From contig CANQEX010000006.1 of the NCBI GenBank assembly GCA_947596225.1, positions 1-40,758 on the forward strand: 40,758 nt of DNA. The letters are read 5' to 3'. This document shows positions 9,531-17,112 of the stretch, piece after piece. The notes under the pieces are model-generated. The model did no database searches, was not told the origin of the DNA, and was given only the letters and a program-made list of their open reading frames with translations. The translations under genes were made by a program, and so were the position numbers. This DNA is from an uncultured Clostridia bacterium. Lineage in GTDB: Bacteria > Bacillota > Clostridia > TANB77 > CAG-508. How positions within the stretch are numbered: position 1 is the first letter of the stretch; each line of letters starts with the position of its first letter.

Positions 9531-9556
9531 AAGGCAGATTAAAATCTGCCTTTTTT
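9531..9556 (+). terminator. intrinsic terminator of rny
   Basis: The stem AAGGCAGA/TCTGCCTT with a 6-nt loop and a T-rich tail begins immediately after the rny stop. Confidence 0.92.
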
Positions 9557-9567
9557 GTTTTAAATAC

Positions 9568-9596
9568 TTGACATGGTAAGCGTTACAGAATATAAT
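9568..9596 (+). promoter_or_regulatory. perfect consensus sigma-A promoter upstream of sigH
   Basis: TTGACA, 17 bases, TATAAT: an exact match to the vegetative consensus in both hexamers and spacer. It sits between the rny terminator and the sigH start, 53 bases before the ATG. Confidence 0.88.
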
Positions 9597-9648
9597 AGCC
9601 ATATATCTTAATGTATAAGCACTTAAACTAGGAGGATAAAAATTAAAA

Positions 9649-10287
9649 ATGTCTAAAAAAAGCATATATTTTTTTGATAACAAATATAATAATATGACAG
9701 ACGAAGAACTAATCAAAGAAATAAGATTAGGCGATTTAACAGCGCAAAATTTTTTATTAGAAAAATATAGAAATTTAGTTAATATGAAAGCAAATAGATT
9801 CTTTTTAGTAGGTGCGGAAAATGATGATATGTTGCAAGAAGGTATGATAGGGCTTTTTAAAGCGATAAAATCTTTTGATTTAGATAAAAATAATTCATTT
9901 AAAACCTTTGCAAATCTTTGTATTGAAAGGCAATTAATTACGGCAATAAAATCTTCTAATAGACAAAAACATATACCTTTAAATTCATCTTTTTCTCTTA
10001 ATATTTCTGCATATGATGAAAATGATGATACAACTGTAATGGATATTCTTGATACTAAGCTAGTAGAAGATCCATTAGATACAATAACCAAAAGAGAATA
10101 TATGGATTTTATTGAAAAAAGGATTGATAAAAATTTAAGTAATTTTGAAAAACAAGTATTAAACAGATATATTCAAGGAGAAAGTTATGTTGATATTGCA
10201 ACAAAATTAAATTCTCCTGTAAAATCTATAGATAATGCAATTCAAAGAATTAGAAAAAAAGCAATAAAATGTATAGGAAATGATTAA
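9649..10287 (+). CDS. sigH: RNA polymerase sigma factor SigH (Spo0H type)
   Basis: SigH is an RNA polymerase sigma subunit that directs transition-state and early sporulation transcription in Bacilli and Clostridia. Region 2 is clear: YRNLVNMKANRFFLVGAENDD, then MLQEGMIGLFKAIKSFD and the SigH-typical ITAIKSSNRQKHIPLNSS. Region 4 reads LSNFEKQVLNRYIQGESY and SVKSIDNAIQR-like SPVKSIDNAIQRIRKK. The length of 212 residues is normal. The chosen ATG follows AGGAGG at a slightly long spacing (13 bases). Neighbours differ from Bacillus, where sigH lies before rpmG/secE/nusG; here it stands between rny and a tRNA. The upstream promoter is a perfect vegetative consensus, implying substantial basal transcription. 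Confidence 0.95.
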   Translation: MSKKSIYFFDNKYNNMTDEELIKEIRLGDLTAQNFLLEKYRNLVNMKANRFFLVGAENDDMLQEGMIGLFKAIKSFDLDKNNSFKTFANLCIERQLITAIKSSNRQKHIPLNSSFSLNISAYDENDDTTVMDILDTKLVEDPLDTITKREYMDFIEKRIDKNLSNFEKQVLNRYIQGESYVDIATKLNSPVKSIDNAIQRIRKKAIKCIGND

Positions 10288-10361
10288 CAAAAGATTGTAT
10301 AAGATTTTATATGTCAAAAGACAATAGTGAATTAATAAATTATATATCGTCTTAAAAAATT

Positions 10362-10437
<76 letters not shown>

Positions 10438-10463
10438 TGTATATTTTAATGAAAGGATTAAAA

Positions 10464-11558
10464 ATGAAAATAGGAATAGTAGGACTTCCAAATGTAGGGA
10501 AAAGTACATTATTTAATAGTATAACAAAAGCTGGTGCAGAATGTGCTAATTATCCTTTTTGTACTATTGAACCAAATGTTGGAGTAGTAGCTGTACCAGA
10601 TGAGAGGTTAGAAAAATTGGCAGAAATTTATAAACCTCAAAAAGTAACAAATGCAGTAGTTGAATTTGTTGATATAGCTGGTCTTGTTAAAGGAGCAAGT
10701 AAAGGTGAAGGATTAGGAAATAAATTTTTATCTCATATACGTGAAGTTGATAGTATTATTCAAGTAGTTAGATGTTTTGAAAATTCTAATATTGTTCATG
10801 TTGATGGTTCTATTGATCCAATTCGTGATATTGAAACAATAAATCTTGAATTAATTTTGGCAGATTTGGAAACAATAGAAAAAAGATTAGAAAAGGCTAG
10901 AAAATTATTGAAAGCAGATAAAAAATATCAATCAGAAATAGATATTTTAGAAAAAGTAAAACAAGTATTAAATTCTGGAAAATGTGCTAGAACAATTGAT
11001 TATAATGAAGAAGAAAAAGAATTATTAAAAGATAGTTTTTTATTAACATTAAAACCTGTACTTTATGTTGCGAATGTTTCTGAAAATGAATTAGGACATG
11101 AAGATAACAATGAAAATGTCTTAAAAGTAAAAGAATATGCTCAAGCTGAAAATGCGGAAGTAATACCACTTTGTGTAAAAATTGAAGAAGAATTAAGCAC
11201 TTTAGAAAAAAATGAAAAGCAAGAAATGCTAGAAGCATTAGAACTTGAAGAATCAGGTTTAGATAAATTAATTAAAGCAAGTTATAAACTATTAGGGTTA
11301 ATTTCATTTTTAACAGCAGGAGAACCTGAAGTAAGAGCATGGACTATAAAAAATGGAACAAAAGCTCCACAAGCTGCTGGAAAGATTCATACAGATATTG
11401 AAAGAGGTTTTATAAGAGCAGAAGTAATATCATTTACTGATTTTATGGATTCTGGAGGATCAATGGTTACTGCTAAAGAAAAAGGGCTTATTAGATCTGA
11501 AGGAAAAGATTATATAATGAAAGATGGAGATATTGTATTATTTAGATTTAATGTATAA
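10464..11558 (+). CDS. ychF: redox-regulated ribosome-associated ATPase/GTPase YchF (OLA1 family)
   Basis: YchF is a P-loop NTPase of the TRAFAC class that binds ribosomes and prefers ATP. The N-terminus MKIGIVGLPNVGKSTLFNS is the canonical start with its Walker A motif; ANYPFCTIEPNVG, VEFVDIAGLVKGASKGEG (G3 region) and a C-terminal TGS domain with PQAAGKIHTDIERGFIRAEV follow. The length of 364 residues is standard. I reject the track start at 10377: it lies inside the tRNA-Thr gene, and its 29 extra residues are translated tRNA and leader. The ATG at 10464 has GAAAGGA seven bases upstream. No terminator separates it from the tRNA. Confidence 0.97.
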   Translation: MKIGIVGLPNVGKSTLFNSITKAGAECANYPFCTIEPNVGVVAVPDERLEKLAEIYKPQKVTNAVVEFVDIAGLVKGASKGEGLGNKFLSHIREVDSIIQVVRCFENSNIVHVDGSIDPIRDIETINLELILADLETIEKRLEKARKLLKADKKYQSEIDILEKVKQVLNSGKCARTIDYNEEEKELLKDSFLLTLKPVLYVANVSENELGHEDNNENVLKVKEYAQAENAEVIPLCVKIEEELSTLEKNEKQEMLEALELEESGLDKLIKASYKLLGLISFLTAGEPEVRAWTIKNGTKAPQAAGKIHTDIERGFIRAEVISFTDFMDSGGSMVTAKEKGLIRSEGKDYIMKDGDIVLFRFNV

Positions 11559-11621
11559 ATTCTACAAGATATTACAAAAAGATTACAAATATTGCAATAA
11601 TATTAAAAAAGTAAAAAAAAC

Positions 11622-11651
11622 TTGCATTATAAATTTATATTATGTTATAAT
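11622..11651 (+). promoter_or_regulatory. sigma-A type promoter for the LPYAG surface protein
   Basis: TTGCAT and a perfect TATAAT are 18 bases apart, about 35 bases before the ATG at 11686. Confidence 0.72.
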
Positions 11652-11685
11652 GTGAACAGATGTTAAGTAATAAGGAGATGGGAAA

Positions 11686-12081
11686 ATGTTTAAATTTAAA
11701 AAAGAAAAAATGTTAATTAGTATAGTAATTATAACATTATTAGTTTTAGTTTTTGGAAGTGTTAGTTCTTTAGCTACTTCACTTAAACCAGCAAATGAAA
11801 CTGCTAATGAGGTTGGTGCAGCAGATGATCAATCATCAAATAATGTAGTAAACAATACTTCAAACACAAATGCTTCAAGTATTTCTTCAACTATAGATAA
11901 AAATAATACAACAAATAATACAACAAATAACACTACTAATAATACTAGTTTAAGAAATACAAATTCATCAGCATCTGAGTTACCATATGCTGGAACAAAT
12001 ACAACAATAGTTTTTGTAGTAATTGCACTTGTTGCTTCAGCATTATATGCTTATAAAAAAGTATCAGATTATAATGTTTAA
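11686..12081 (+). CDS. small secreted surface protein with LPYAG sorting-like tail
   Basis: This is a 131-residue exported protein with three parts: a signal peptide (about residues 1-31, basic start then a long hydrophobic run), a low-complexity Ser/Asn/Thr linker, and a C-terminal cell-wall sorting-like signal. The last part is LPYAG (residues 99-103), a hydrophobic helix and a short tail with two lysines, the layout of a sortase substrate but with A in place of T. There is no recognised catalytic or binding domain, and the linker is encoded by tandem repeats that could vary in copy number. It is transcribed alone, between its own promoter and a terminator. The papain-like protease at 38295 ends in the related FPYAG, and a sortase lies at 21359. 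Anchoring to the wall is inference. Confidence 0.8.
   Translation: MFKFKKEKMLISIVIITLLVLVFGSVSSLATSLKPANETANEVGAADDQSSNNVVNNTSNTNASSISSTIDKNNTTNNTTNNTTNNTSLRNTNSSASELPYAGTNTTIVFVVIALVASALYAYKKVSDYNV
11902..11946 (+). repeat. tandem 12-base repeat encoding Asn/Thr linker
   Basis: Two exact copies of AATAATACAACA are followed by one degenerate copy and a partial unit, encoding NNTT repeats. Repeat number could change by slippage without altering the frame, since the unit is a multiple of three. Confidence 0.85.
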
Positions 12082-12100
12082 TTAAATTTTAAAATAAAAT

Positions 12101-12127
12101 AATAGCACACTATAAGTGTGCTATTTT
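12101..12127 (+). terminator. intrinsic terminator after the LPYAG protein gene
   Basis: A perfect 10-bp stem AATAGCACAC/GTGTGCTATT with loop TATAA and a short T run. Confidence 0.85.
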
Positions 12128-12151
12128 GATTAAAAAAATTAAGTAAAAGTG

Positions 12152-12180
12152 TTGATGTTTTGATAATAACTTGGTATAAT
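12152..12180 (+). promoter_or_regulatory. sigma-A promoter with extended -10 for the ParA/BY-kinase-like gene
   Basis: TTGATG, 17 bases, TATAAT, with TGG directly before the -10 (extended -10). The start codon at 12253 lies about 65 bases after the expected transcription start, leaving room for the leader hairpin noted separately. Confidence 0.75.
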
Positions 12181-12196
12181 TAAATAAATTATTCAC

Positions 12197-12233
12197 AAAA
12201 GATGCAGATATATATTATTTGTGTCTTTTTTTA
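12197..12233 (+). promoter_or_regulatory. terminator-like hairpin in the 5' leader (possible attenuator)
   Basis: AAAAGATGCA can pair with TGTGTCTTTT (eight Watson-Crick and two G-U pairs, 13-nt loop), followed by further T residues. It lies between promoter and ribosome-binding site, so it would act on this transcript's own leader. No alternative antiterminator or known ligand-binding fold was recognised. Confidence 0.4.
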
Positions 12234-12252
12234 TTTTATGGGTGTGATTGAA

Positions 12253-13203
12253 ATGTTGTTTATTGAAAAATTCAAAAAAAATATAAGAACTACAGATGAT
12301 ATTGAATCAGAATTACTTTTAAAATCTCTAGCAATGGTACCATTTAAAGATTTTAAAAGTAAACAAGAATCAAAATCAGAATTAATATCATATGAAAGTG
12401 AAAAATCCGAATTATCTAAAGCTTTTAAAAAATTGAGAATAAATATTCAATTTTTAAATGTTAATAATGATAATAAAAAAGTAATTTTAATAACGAGTGC
12501 TAAAGATTCAGAAGGCAAAAGTTTTGTTGCCTCTAACATAGCAGTAAGTTTTGCAGAAGTTGGAAAAAAAGTTATTTTAATTGATGCTGATATGAATAGT
12601 GGTAGACAAGGAAAAATATTTAATATTCCTAATAACTTAGGTTTATCAAATTATCTTGCTAATTTAGATACTAATGGCGTAGAAGTAAATGAATTCTTAA
12701 ATAAATATATAAATGAAACTTCAATACGAAAATTAAATATAATTACCTCAGGTACAATTCCACCAAATTCATCAGAATTACTAGCTTCACCAAAACTTGA
12801 AGAATTAATTAAAGATTTAAATATATTTTATGATATTATTATTATAGATGGTACTTCTATTTTAAATACAAATGATTCACTTATTTTAGCAAGAATTGCT
12901 AATTCAACTATTTTAGTTGCTGATTATAATAAAAGTAAAGTAAATGAAATGGAAAAGGCAAAACAAAATATACAAAATGTTAGTGGAAAAATATTAGGAG
13001 TAGTTATAAATAAAACAAAAAGTAAAAAAAATTTCAAAAAAATTTGGAAAAATTTTAATAAAAATTTAAAAAGTTTATTTGAAAATTTTAAAAAGATTAT
13101 TAAGAAAAAAAAAAAAAAAAACCTAAAACAAAATTACTTACAGAAACAATCAATATACCTGAAACAAAAAAAACTACAAATAATAATAGAAAAAAAATCA
13201 TAG
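12253..13203 (+). CDS. ParA/MinD-like ATPase, BY-kinase (CpsD/YwqD) related; frame broken at a poly-A tract
   Basis: The N-terminal part resembles bacterial tyrosine kinases of capsule clusters: ISYESEKSELSKAFKKLRINI, then a Walker A variant SAKDSEGKSF (about residues 81-90) and Walker A' VILIDADMNSG. Two features depart from BY-kinases: the DxDxR arginine is N, and Walker B reads IIIDGTSIL rather than DTPP, so kinase activity is doubtful and a ParA-type ATPase is an alternative. I choose ATG 12253 with GGTGTGAT upstream; the track start at 12202 lies inside the leader hairpin. A run of 17 A at 13105-13121 ends the sensible sequence: beyond it this frame reads NLKQNYLQKQSIYLKQ and stops at 13203, while another frame continues openly to 14042. 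No Wzz-type adaptor or capsule genes are nearby. Confidence 0.75.
   Translation: MLFIEKFKKNIRTTDDIESELLLKSLAMVPFKDFKSKQESKSELISYESEKSELSKAFKKLRINIQFLNVNNDNKKVILITSAKDSEGKSFVASNIAVSFAEVGKKVILIDADMNSGRQGKIFNIPNNLGLSNYLANLDTNGVEVNEFLNKYINETSIRKLNIITSGTIPPNSSELLASPKLEELIKDLNIFYDIIIIDGTSILNTNDSLILARIANSTILVADYNKSKVNEMEKAKQNIQNVSGKILGVVINKTKSKKNFKKIWKNFNKNLKSLFENFKKIIKKKKKKNLKQNYLQKQSIYLKQKKLQIIIEKKS
13105..13121 (+). repeat. homopolymer run of 17 A at the frame break
   Basis: Seventeen consecutive A residues sit within a lysine-coding stretch. With 18 (or 15) A residues the upstream frame would join the downstream open frame, giving a single protein of about 596 residues. A tract of this length is prone to polymerase slippage in DNA replication, in transcription and in sequencing. 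Confidence 0.95.
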
Positions 13204-14042
13204 AGAAAGAAAATAAAAAAACAGAAAATATTAAAGAAAGTAAAATTAACGAAACTATTGATATTTCAAAAGAAACAGTAGATTATTTTAATGAAAATAC
13301 AGTTCTAGTTGTTGTAGATGCTGAAAGTGCTTTTTGTAGAGTTTTTAGTAGGCATTCTTTTGTAGAGAAATTTGTAAGGAGTTTAAATAAATCTATAAAA
13401 CCTCAATATTCATTAAGTCGTATATATAAAAAGCATGAAAGACTAAGAAATAGATATAATTTATCAAAAAAACAGGTAAAAAGAGTTGATCCTTTAATTT
13501 ATAATACACTTCGTACTTATGATGAAGAAGTTTTAAAAGATCAAGGAAAAAAATCAAATAAAGCAGAAGCATATATAAATTGTATAACTAAAGAATACAA
13601 AAAATTAGATAATGAGAATAATATTGAATATATTGTAAGATGTCAAAGATTACGAAAATTAGAATTGGCAAAATCAGAATTAGAAATTGAGTATAAGTTA
13701 GATAATTTATGGTTTAGTAATAAAATGAAATTTATTGATAAAATATCAATGAAACAATTTGCTAAATTTTATGAAATAAATAGTAAATTAAAAAATGATT
13801 ATGAAATCAAAAAAAGCCAGAAAAATAAAGCTTTTTATAATGATATTGTTAATGCAACTGATAATAATTTAGAAATTATAAGTAATAATAATGAAGAATT
13901 AAAAAAAGAAAAAATTAAGAATAAGAAACGTAAAATAAAAAAGAATAAAGCAAAAAAAATAAAAAAAGAAGATGATAATATAGATGATATATTAGAAGAT
14001 AACTTATACCCAAAAACAAAATCAAATAAAGATTTATTATAA
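13122..14042 (+). pseudogene. downstream half of the frameshifted ParA/BY-kinase-like gene
   Basis: From the end of the A17 run to the stop at 14042 the frame is continuously open (PKTKLLTETINIPETKK... to ...KTKSNKDLL), about 306 codons. The track reports only 13665-14042 because no earlier start codon exists; that TTG has no ribosome-binding site, which argues against independent translation. The segment is soluble, rich in Lys and Asn, with a compact-looking middle (ENTVLVVVDAESAFCRVF, then Tyr-containing helices) and a highly basic region before an acidic end. I recognise no domain. I infer it is the C-terminal extension of the ATPase gene, separated by one base. It may be a real pseudogene, an assembly error, or expressed by slippage. 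Confidence 0.7.
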
Positions 14043-14046
14043 ATTT

Positions 14047-14098
14047 AAACGTAGCTATTTAATTATAAAATAAATTTTAAATTGCTACGTTTTTTTTA
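14047..14098 (+). terminator. intrinsic terminator after the split ATPase gene
   Basis: AAACGTAGC pairs with GCTACGTTT around a long A/T-rich interior, followed by seven or more T residues. Confidence 0.78.
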
Positions 14099-14110
14099 TC
14101 AAATATAATC

Positions 14111-14139
14111 TTGAAATTATTACAATATTTTTATATAAT
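14111..14139 (+). promoter_or_regulatory. sigma-A promoter for the 14171 gene and probably metG-tmk
   Basis: TTGAAA, 17 bases, TATAAT, about 25 bases before the GGAGGG ribosome-binding site. The following genes are closely spaced, so this is the best candidate promoter for metG and tmk as well. Confidence 0.78.
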
Positions 14140-14170
14140 AATAGTAATAAATGTAAAATGGAGGGAAAAT

Positions 14171-15484
14171 ATGAACGAACAAGAATTAGGTCCAGAAATG
14201 AAATCATATATAGGTCTTTTAGCTCTAAAAAGAGCTACTTTAGAAACTAAAGATGGTGAAATGAAATTAAACAATAAAAATTGTTTAGTAGATATTCCAA
14301 ATATTACTAGTTTTGATACTTATTTAAAAAAAGAAGGGTATAATATAGAAAAAGGAAAAAACAAATTAGGAAAAAATTATGTGATTCCTTTGCAAGTAAA
14401 AATGTCAGATGGAAAAGTAGAAAATTTTAACATTATAGTTAATAGTGAAGGACAAGATGTTTCTTTAATTTATGAAGATAAAGAAATAAAAGTATCAAAT
14501 AGAATGCAAAATGAAATTATATCAAATGCCACAAAAAATGAAGGATTAACAGGAAAAGCAGATACTGAACTTATGAGAGAAGTTTTATCTCCAAAAACAT
14601 TAGAAGAATTAGCAAGAGAAATAGAAAATGATACTTTAGTGCCAAATAATTCTATGGAGGCACTAAATAAAATAAAAGAAAAAGCACCAAATACTGACAT
14701 AAAACTTACAGATGAACAAATTAAAGAAAATGATAAAAAAGGAACTCAAAACAAAGAAAGAGAACCTCAAGAAAAAGATGATGAAATAAAAAAAGTACCT
14801 GAAGAAGTTAGAGATGAAGTTGCTAGACTTTGTAGTGAACATAATTACGATATTAGTGCATTAAAGGAAGTTATGATAGTTAATCCGAAAGTAATTACTG
14901 AAAAATTAGAAGCAACTGAACTTGCTGAAAATGGACCAAACGTATATTGTTTAAGATTTAGAGATGCAAAATTAAATGATAGAATAGTAATGGCACAACC
15001 AGGAAAAACTCCTGTAGATAAAGAAACTTATGACGAGCCAATGAGACAAATAATGGATGAAAGAAGATATCGTAGTATAAACAAAACTATAGAAGATGAA
15101 CATGATAAAATATATTTTACAGATATAGATGGAAACACAACTGTAGCAGAAATGAGAAAAGAACCTAGAGATTTAACTTGTGATGATAAAGAAAATATTC
15201 AAAAAGAATTTGAAAAATTAGATGAAAGTGCTAAAATAATATTAAATTCTGATATGCCAATAGAACAAAAAGCTGAAGAATTACAAAAAATAAATGAAAA
15301 AAGATTAGATTTATTTAACGGTTATGGAATTGAAGTTCCTACTATTGAAGAAGAAATTAAAGCTGATAATCAAATTCATGAAAAAGTTGGAGCTAAAGCT
15401 AAAGAACATGATGAAGAAGTTGGAGCTGAAGCTAAAGCTAAAGAACATGAATTACCAGCTGGACCGTGGGATAATAAAATATAA
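14171..15484 (+). CDS. hypothetical acidic cytoplasmic protein
   Basis: I do not recognise this 437-residue protein. It has no signal peptide or membrane helix. A first globular-looking part (about residues 1-150) contains an alternating polar/hydrophobic stretch (VIPLQVKMSDGKVENFNIIVNSEG). A charged linker (KKGTQNKEREPQEKDDE) leads to a second part with EVARLCSEHNYDISALKEV and an all-helical acidic end. The C-terminus has an imperfect duplication, VGAKAKEHDEE and VGAEAKAKEHELP, before PAGPWDNKI. The start is ATG 14171 behind GGAGGG; the track's TTG at 14111 would place the promoter inside the gene. It has its own promoter and sits 17 bases before metG, so it is probably co-transcribed with it. 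Function unknown. Confidence 0.85.
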   Translation: MNEQELGPEMKSYIGLLALKRATLETKDGEMKLNNKNCLVDIPNITSFDTYLKKEGYNIEKGKNKLGKNYVIPLQVKMSDGKVENFNIIVNSEGQDVSLIYEDKEIKVSNRMQNEIISNATKNEGLTGKADTELMREVLSPKTLEELAREIENDTLVPNNSMEALNKIKEKAPNTDIKLTDEQIKENDKKGTQNKEREPQEKDDEIKKVPEEVRDEVARLCSEHNYDISALKEVMIVNPKVITEKLEATELAENGPNVYCLRFRDAKLNDRIVMAQPGKTPVDKETYDEPMRQIMDERRYRSINKTIEDEHDKIYFTDIDGNTTVAEMRKEPRDLTCDDKENIQKEFEKLDESAKIILNSDMPIEQKAEELQKINEKRLDLFNGYGIEVPTIEEEIKADNQIHEKVGAKAKEHDEEVGAEAKAKEHELPAGPWDNKI

Positions 15485-15501
15485 GAAAGGAAGTTTATAA
15501 A

Positions 15502-17100
15502 TTGAAAAGCAATATACTTATAGGAGGAGCTTGGCCATATGCTAATAGCTCATTACATTTAGGACATCTTGCTGGATTAATTTCAGGAGATATTTTAGCA
15601 AGATATTATAGATTAAAAGGAGATAATGTTTTATATGTATCTGGTTCAGATTGCCATGGTACACCAATTACAGAAAGAGCAAAAAAAGAAAAAGTATCTC
15701 CAAAAGAAATTGCTAGTAAATATGATAAAGAATTTAATGAAACATTTAATGGGTTTCAATTTTCATATGATTTATATTCAAGAACATTTGATGAATATCA
15801 TAAAGAAAAAGTAAAAGATGTTTTTAAAAAATTATATGATAATGGTTATATATATGAAAAAATAGAACCACAAGCTTATTGTGAACATTGTAACAAATTT
15901 TTATCAGATAGGGAAATAGTTTTAAAATGTCCAGAATGTGGTGAAGAAACAAAAGGAGATCAATGTGATAATTGTTTACATGTTCCAACTAGTGAAGAAT
16001 TAATGTTAGGTAATTGTATTGATTGTGGTTCTAAAGTTGTAGAAAAAGAGAATAAAGTTTTATATTTAGCTTTATCAAAATTTCAAAAGCAAATTGAAGA
16101 ACATACAGAAAAAGTAAAATCAGAATGGAGAATAAATGCTCAAAATGAGACTTTAAAATATTTAAAACAGGGTTTACGAGATAGAGCAGTAACAAGAGAC
16201 TTAAATTGGGGAGTTGATATTCCAATTAAAGGCTATGAAGATAAGAGAATGTATGTATGGATAGATGCAGTTTTAGGATATTTAACAGATACAATGAAAC
16301 TTTGTGAAAATAGAACGGATTGCACATGGGAAGATTTTTGGAAAGAAGGGCATAATAATAAAATATATATGTGCCATGGAAAAGATAATATAATGTTTCA
16401 TAGCATAATTTTAAATGCTTTATTATTAGGACAAAAAGAAAATTATCATTTAGTAGATACAATAGTTTCAGCAGAATATTTAAACTTTAATGATCAAAAA
16501 TTTTCAAAAAGCAAAGGTATAGGTATAACAGGATTAGAAGCATTAAAACTTTATGATTCAGATTCATTAAGATACCATTTATTAGCAAATGGACCTGAAA
16601 AGAAAGATACAAACTTTACTATAGAAGATTTTGAAAATACACATAATGGTGAAATATTAAATAAGTTTGGAAATTTAGTAAATAGAACATTAAGATTTAA
16701 AGGTTTAACTACAATTCCAGAAGGAAAATTAGATAGTAAAATAAAAAATGAAATTGAAAAAACTTATAATCAAGTTGGAAATTTAATTGAAAAGTTAGAA
16801 TTTAGAGAAGCAGTTAAAACAATAATGAATTTAGTTGAATTAACTAACAAATATTATGATGACAAACAACCATGGATTGCAAAAAAAGAGAATATTGAAG
16901 AGTTTAACAATATTATATATACTTGTAGTGTTGTTATAGCAAATTTATCAAATTTATTTGAACCAATAATGCCTACTGCTTGTAATAAAATAAGAAATTA
17001 TCTTAAATTACCAGAAAAATCTTGGAATTTTATAGATATAAAATCAGGTACAGAATTAATTAATATAGAACCATTGTTTAATAGAATTGAGAAAAAATAA
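15502..17100 (+). CDS. metG: methionyl-tRNA synthetase, four-CxxC zinc form without C-terminal dimer domain
   Basis: This class Ia synthetase charges tRNA-Met and the initiator tRNA. Nucleotide-binding motifs are clear: WPYANSSLHLGH (the HIGH equivalent, residues 19-22) and KFSKSKGIG (the KMSKS loop, about residue 333). The connective domain has four CxxC pairs (CEHC, CPEC, CDNC, CIDC), the arrangement capable of binding two zinc ions found in archaeal-like and E. coli-like MetRS, rather than the single-knuckle form common in Firmicutes. It ends at 532 residues after the anticodon-binding helical domain, so the tRNA-binding EMAP/Trbp-like appendage is absent. Translation starts at TTG behind AAAGGAAG. 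There is no T-box leader, since the gene follows the 14171 gene by 17 bases. Confidence 0.95.
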   Translation: MKSNILIGGAWPYANSSLHLGHLAGLISGDILARYYRLKGDNVLYVSGSDCHGTPITERAKKEKVSPKEIASKYDKEFNETFNGFQFSYDLYSRTFDEYHKEKVKDVFKKLYDNGYIYEKIEPQAYCEHCNKFLSDREIVLKCPECGEETKGDQCDNCLHVPTSEELMLGNCIDCGSKVVEKENKVLYLALSKFQKQIEEHTEKVKSEWRINAQNETLKYLKQGLRDRAVTRDLNWGVDIPIKGYEDKRMYVWIDAVLGYLTDTMKLCENRTDCTWEDFWKEGHNNKIYMCHGKDNIMFHSIILNALLLGQKENYHLVDTIVSAEYLNFNDQKFSKSKGIGITGLEALKLYDSDSLRYHLLANGPEKKDTNFTIEDFENTHNGEILNKFGNLVNRTLRFKGLTTIPEGKLDSKIKNEIEKTYNQVGNLIEKLEFREAVKTIMNLVELTNKYYDDKQPWIAKKENIEEFNNIIYTCSVVIANLSNLFEPIMPTACNKIRNYLKLPEKSWNFIDIKSGTELINIEPLFNRIEKK

Positions 17101-17112
17101 GAGGAAATTATT

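Noticed and set aside
9405-10091. Minus-strand ORF of 228 codons over the 3' end of rny and sigH
   Set aside because: Shadow of two clear plus-strand genes; its product is hydrophobic low-complexity sequence typical of reverse-frame AT-rich DNA and it crosses the rny terminator and sigH promoter.
11559-11621. Possible riboswitch or terminator after ychF
   Set aside because: The only symmetry is a weak ATTGCAAT palindrome without a T run or stable stem.
14471-14700. Minus-strand ORF within the 14171 gene
   Set aside because: Shadow ORF without start signals inside a well-supported plus-strand gene.
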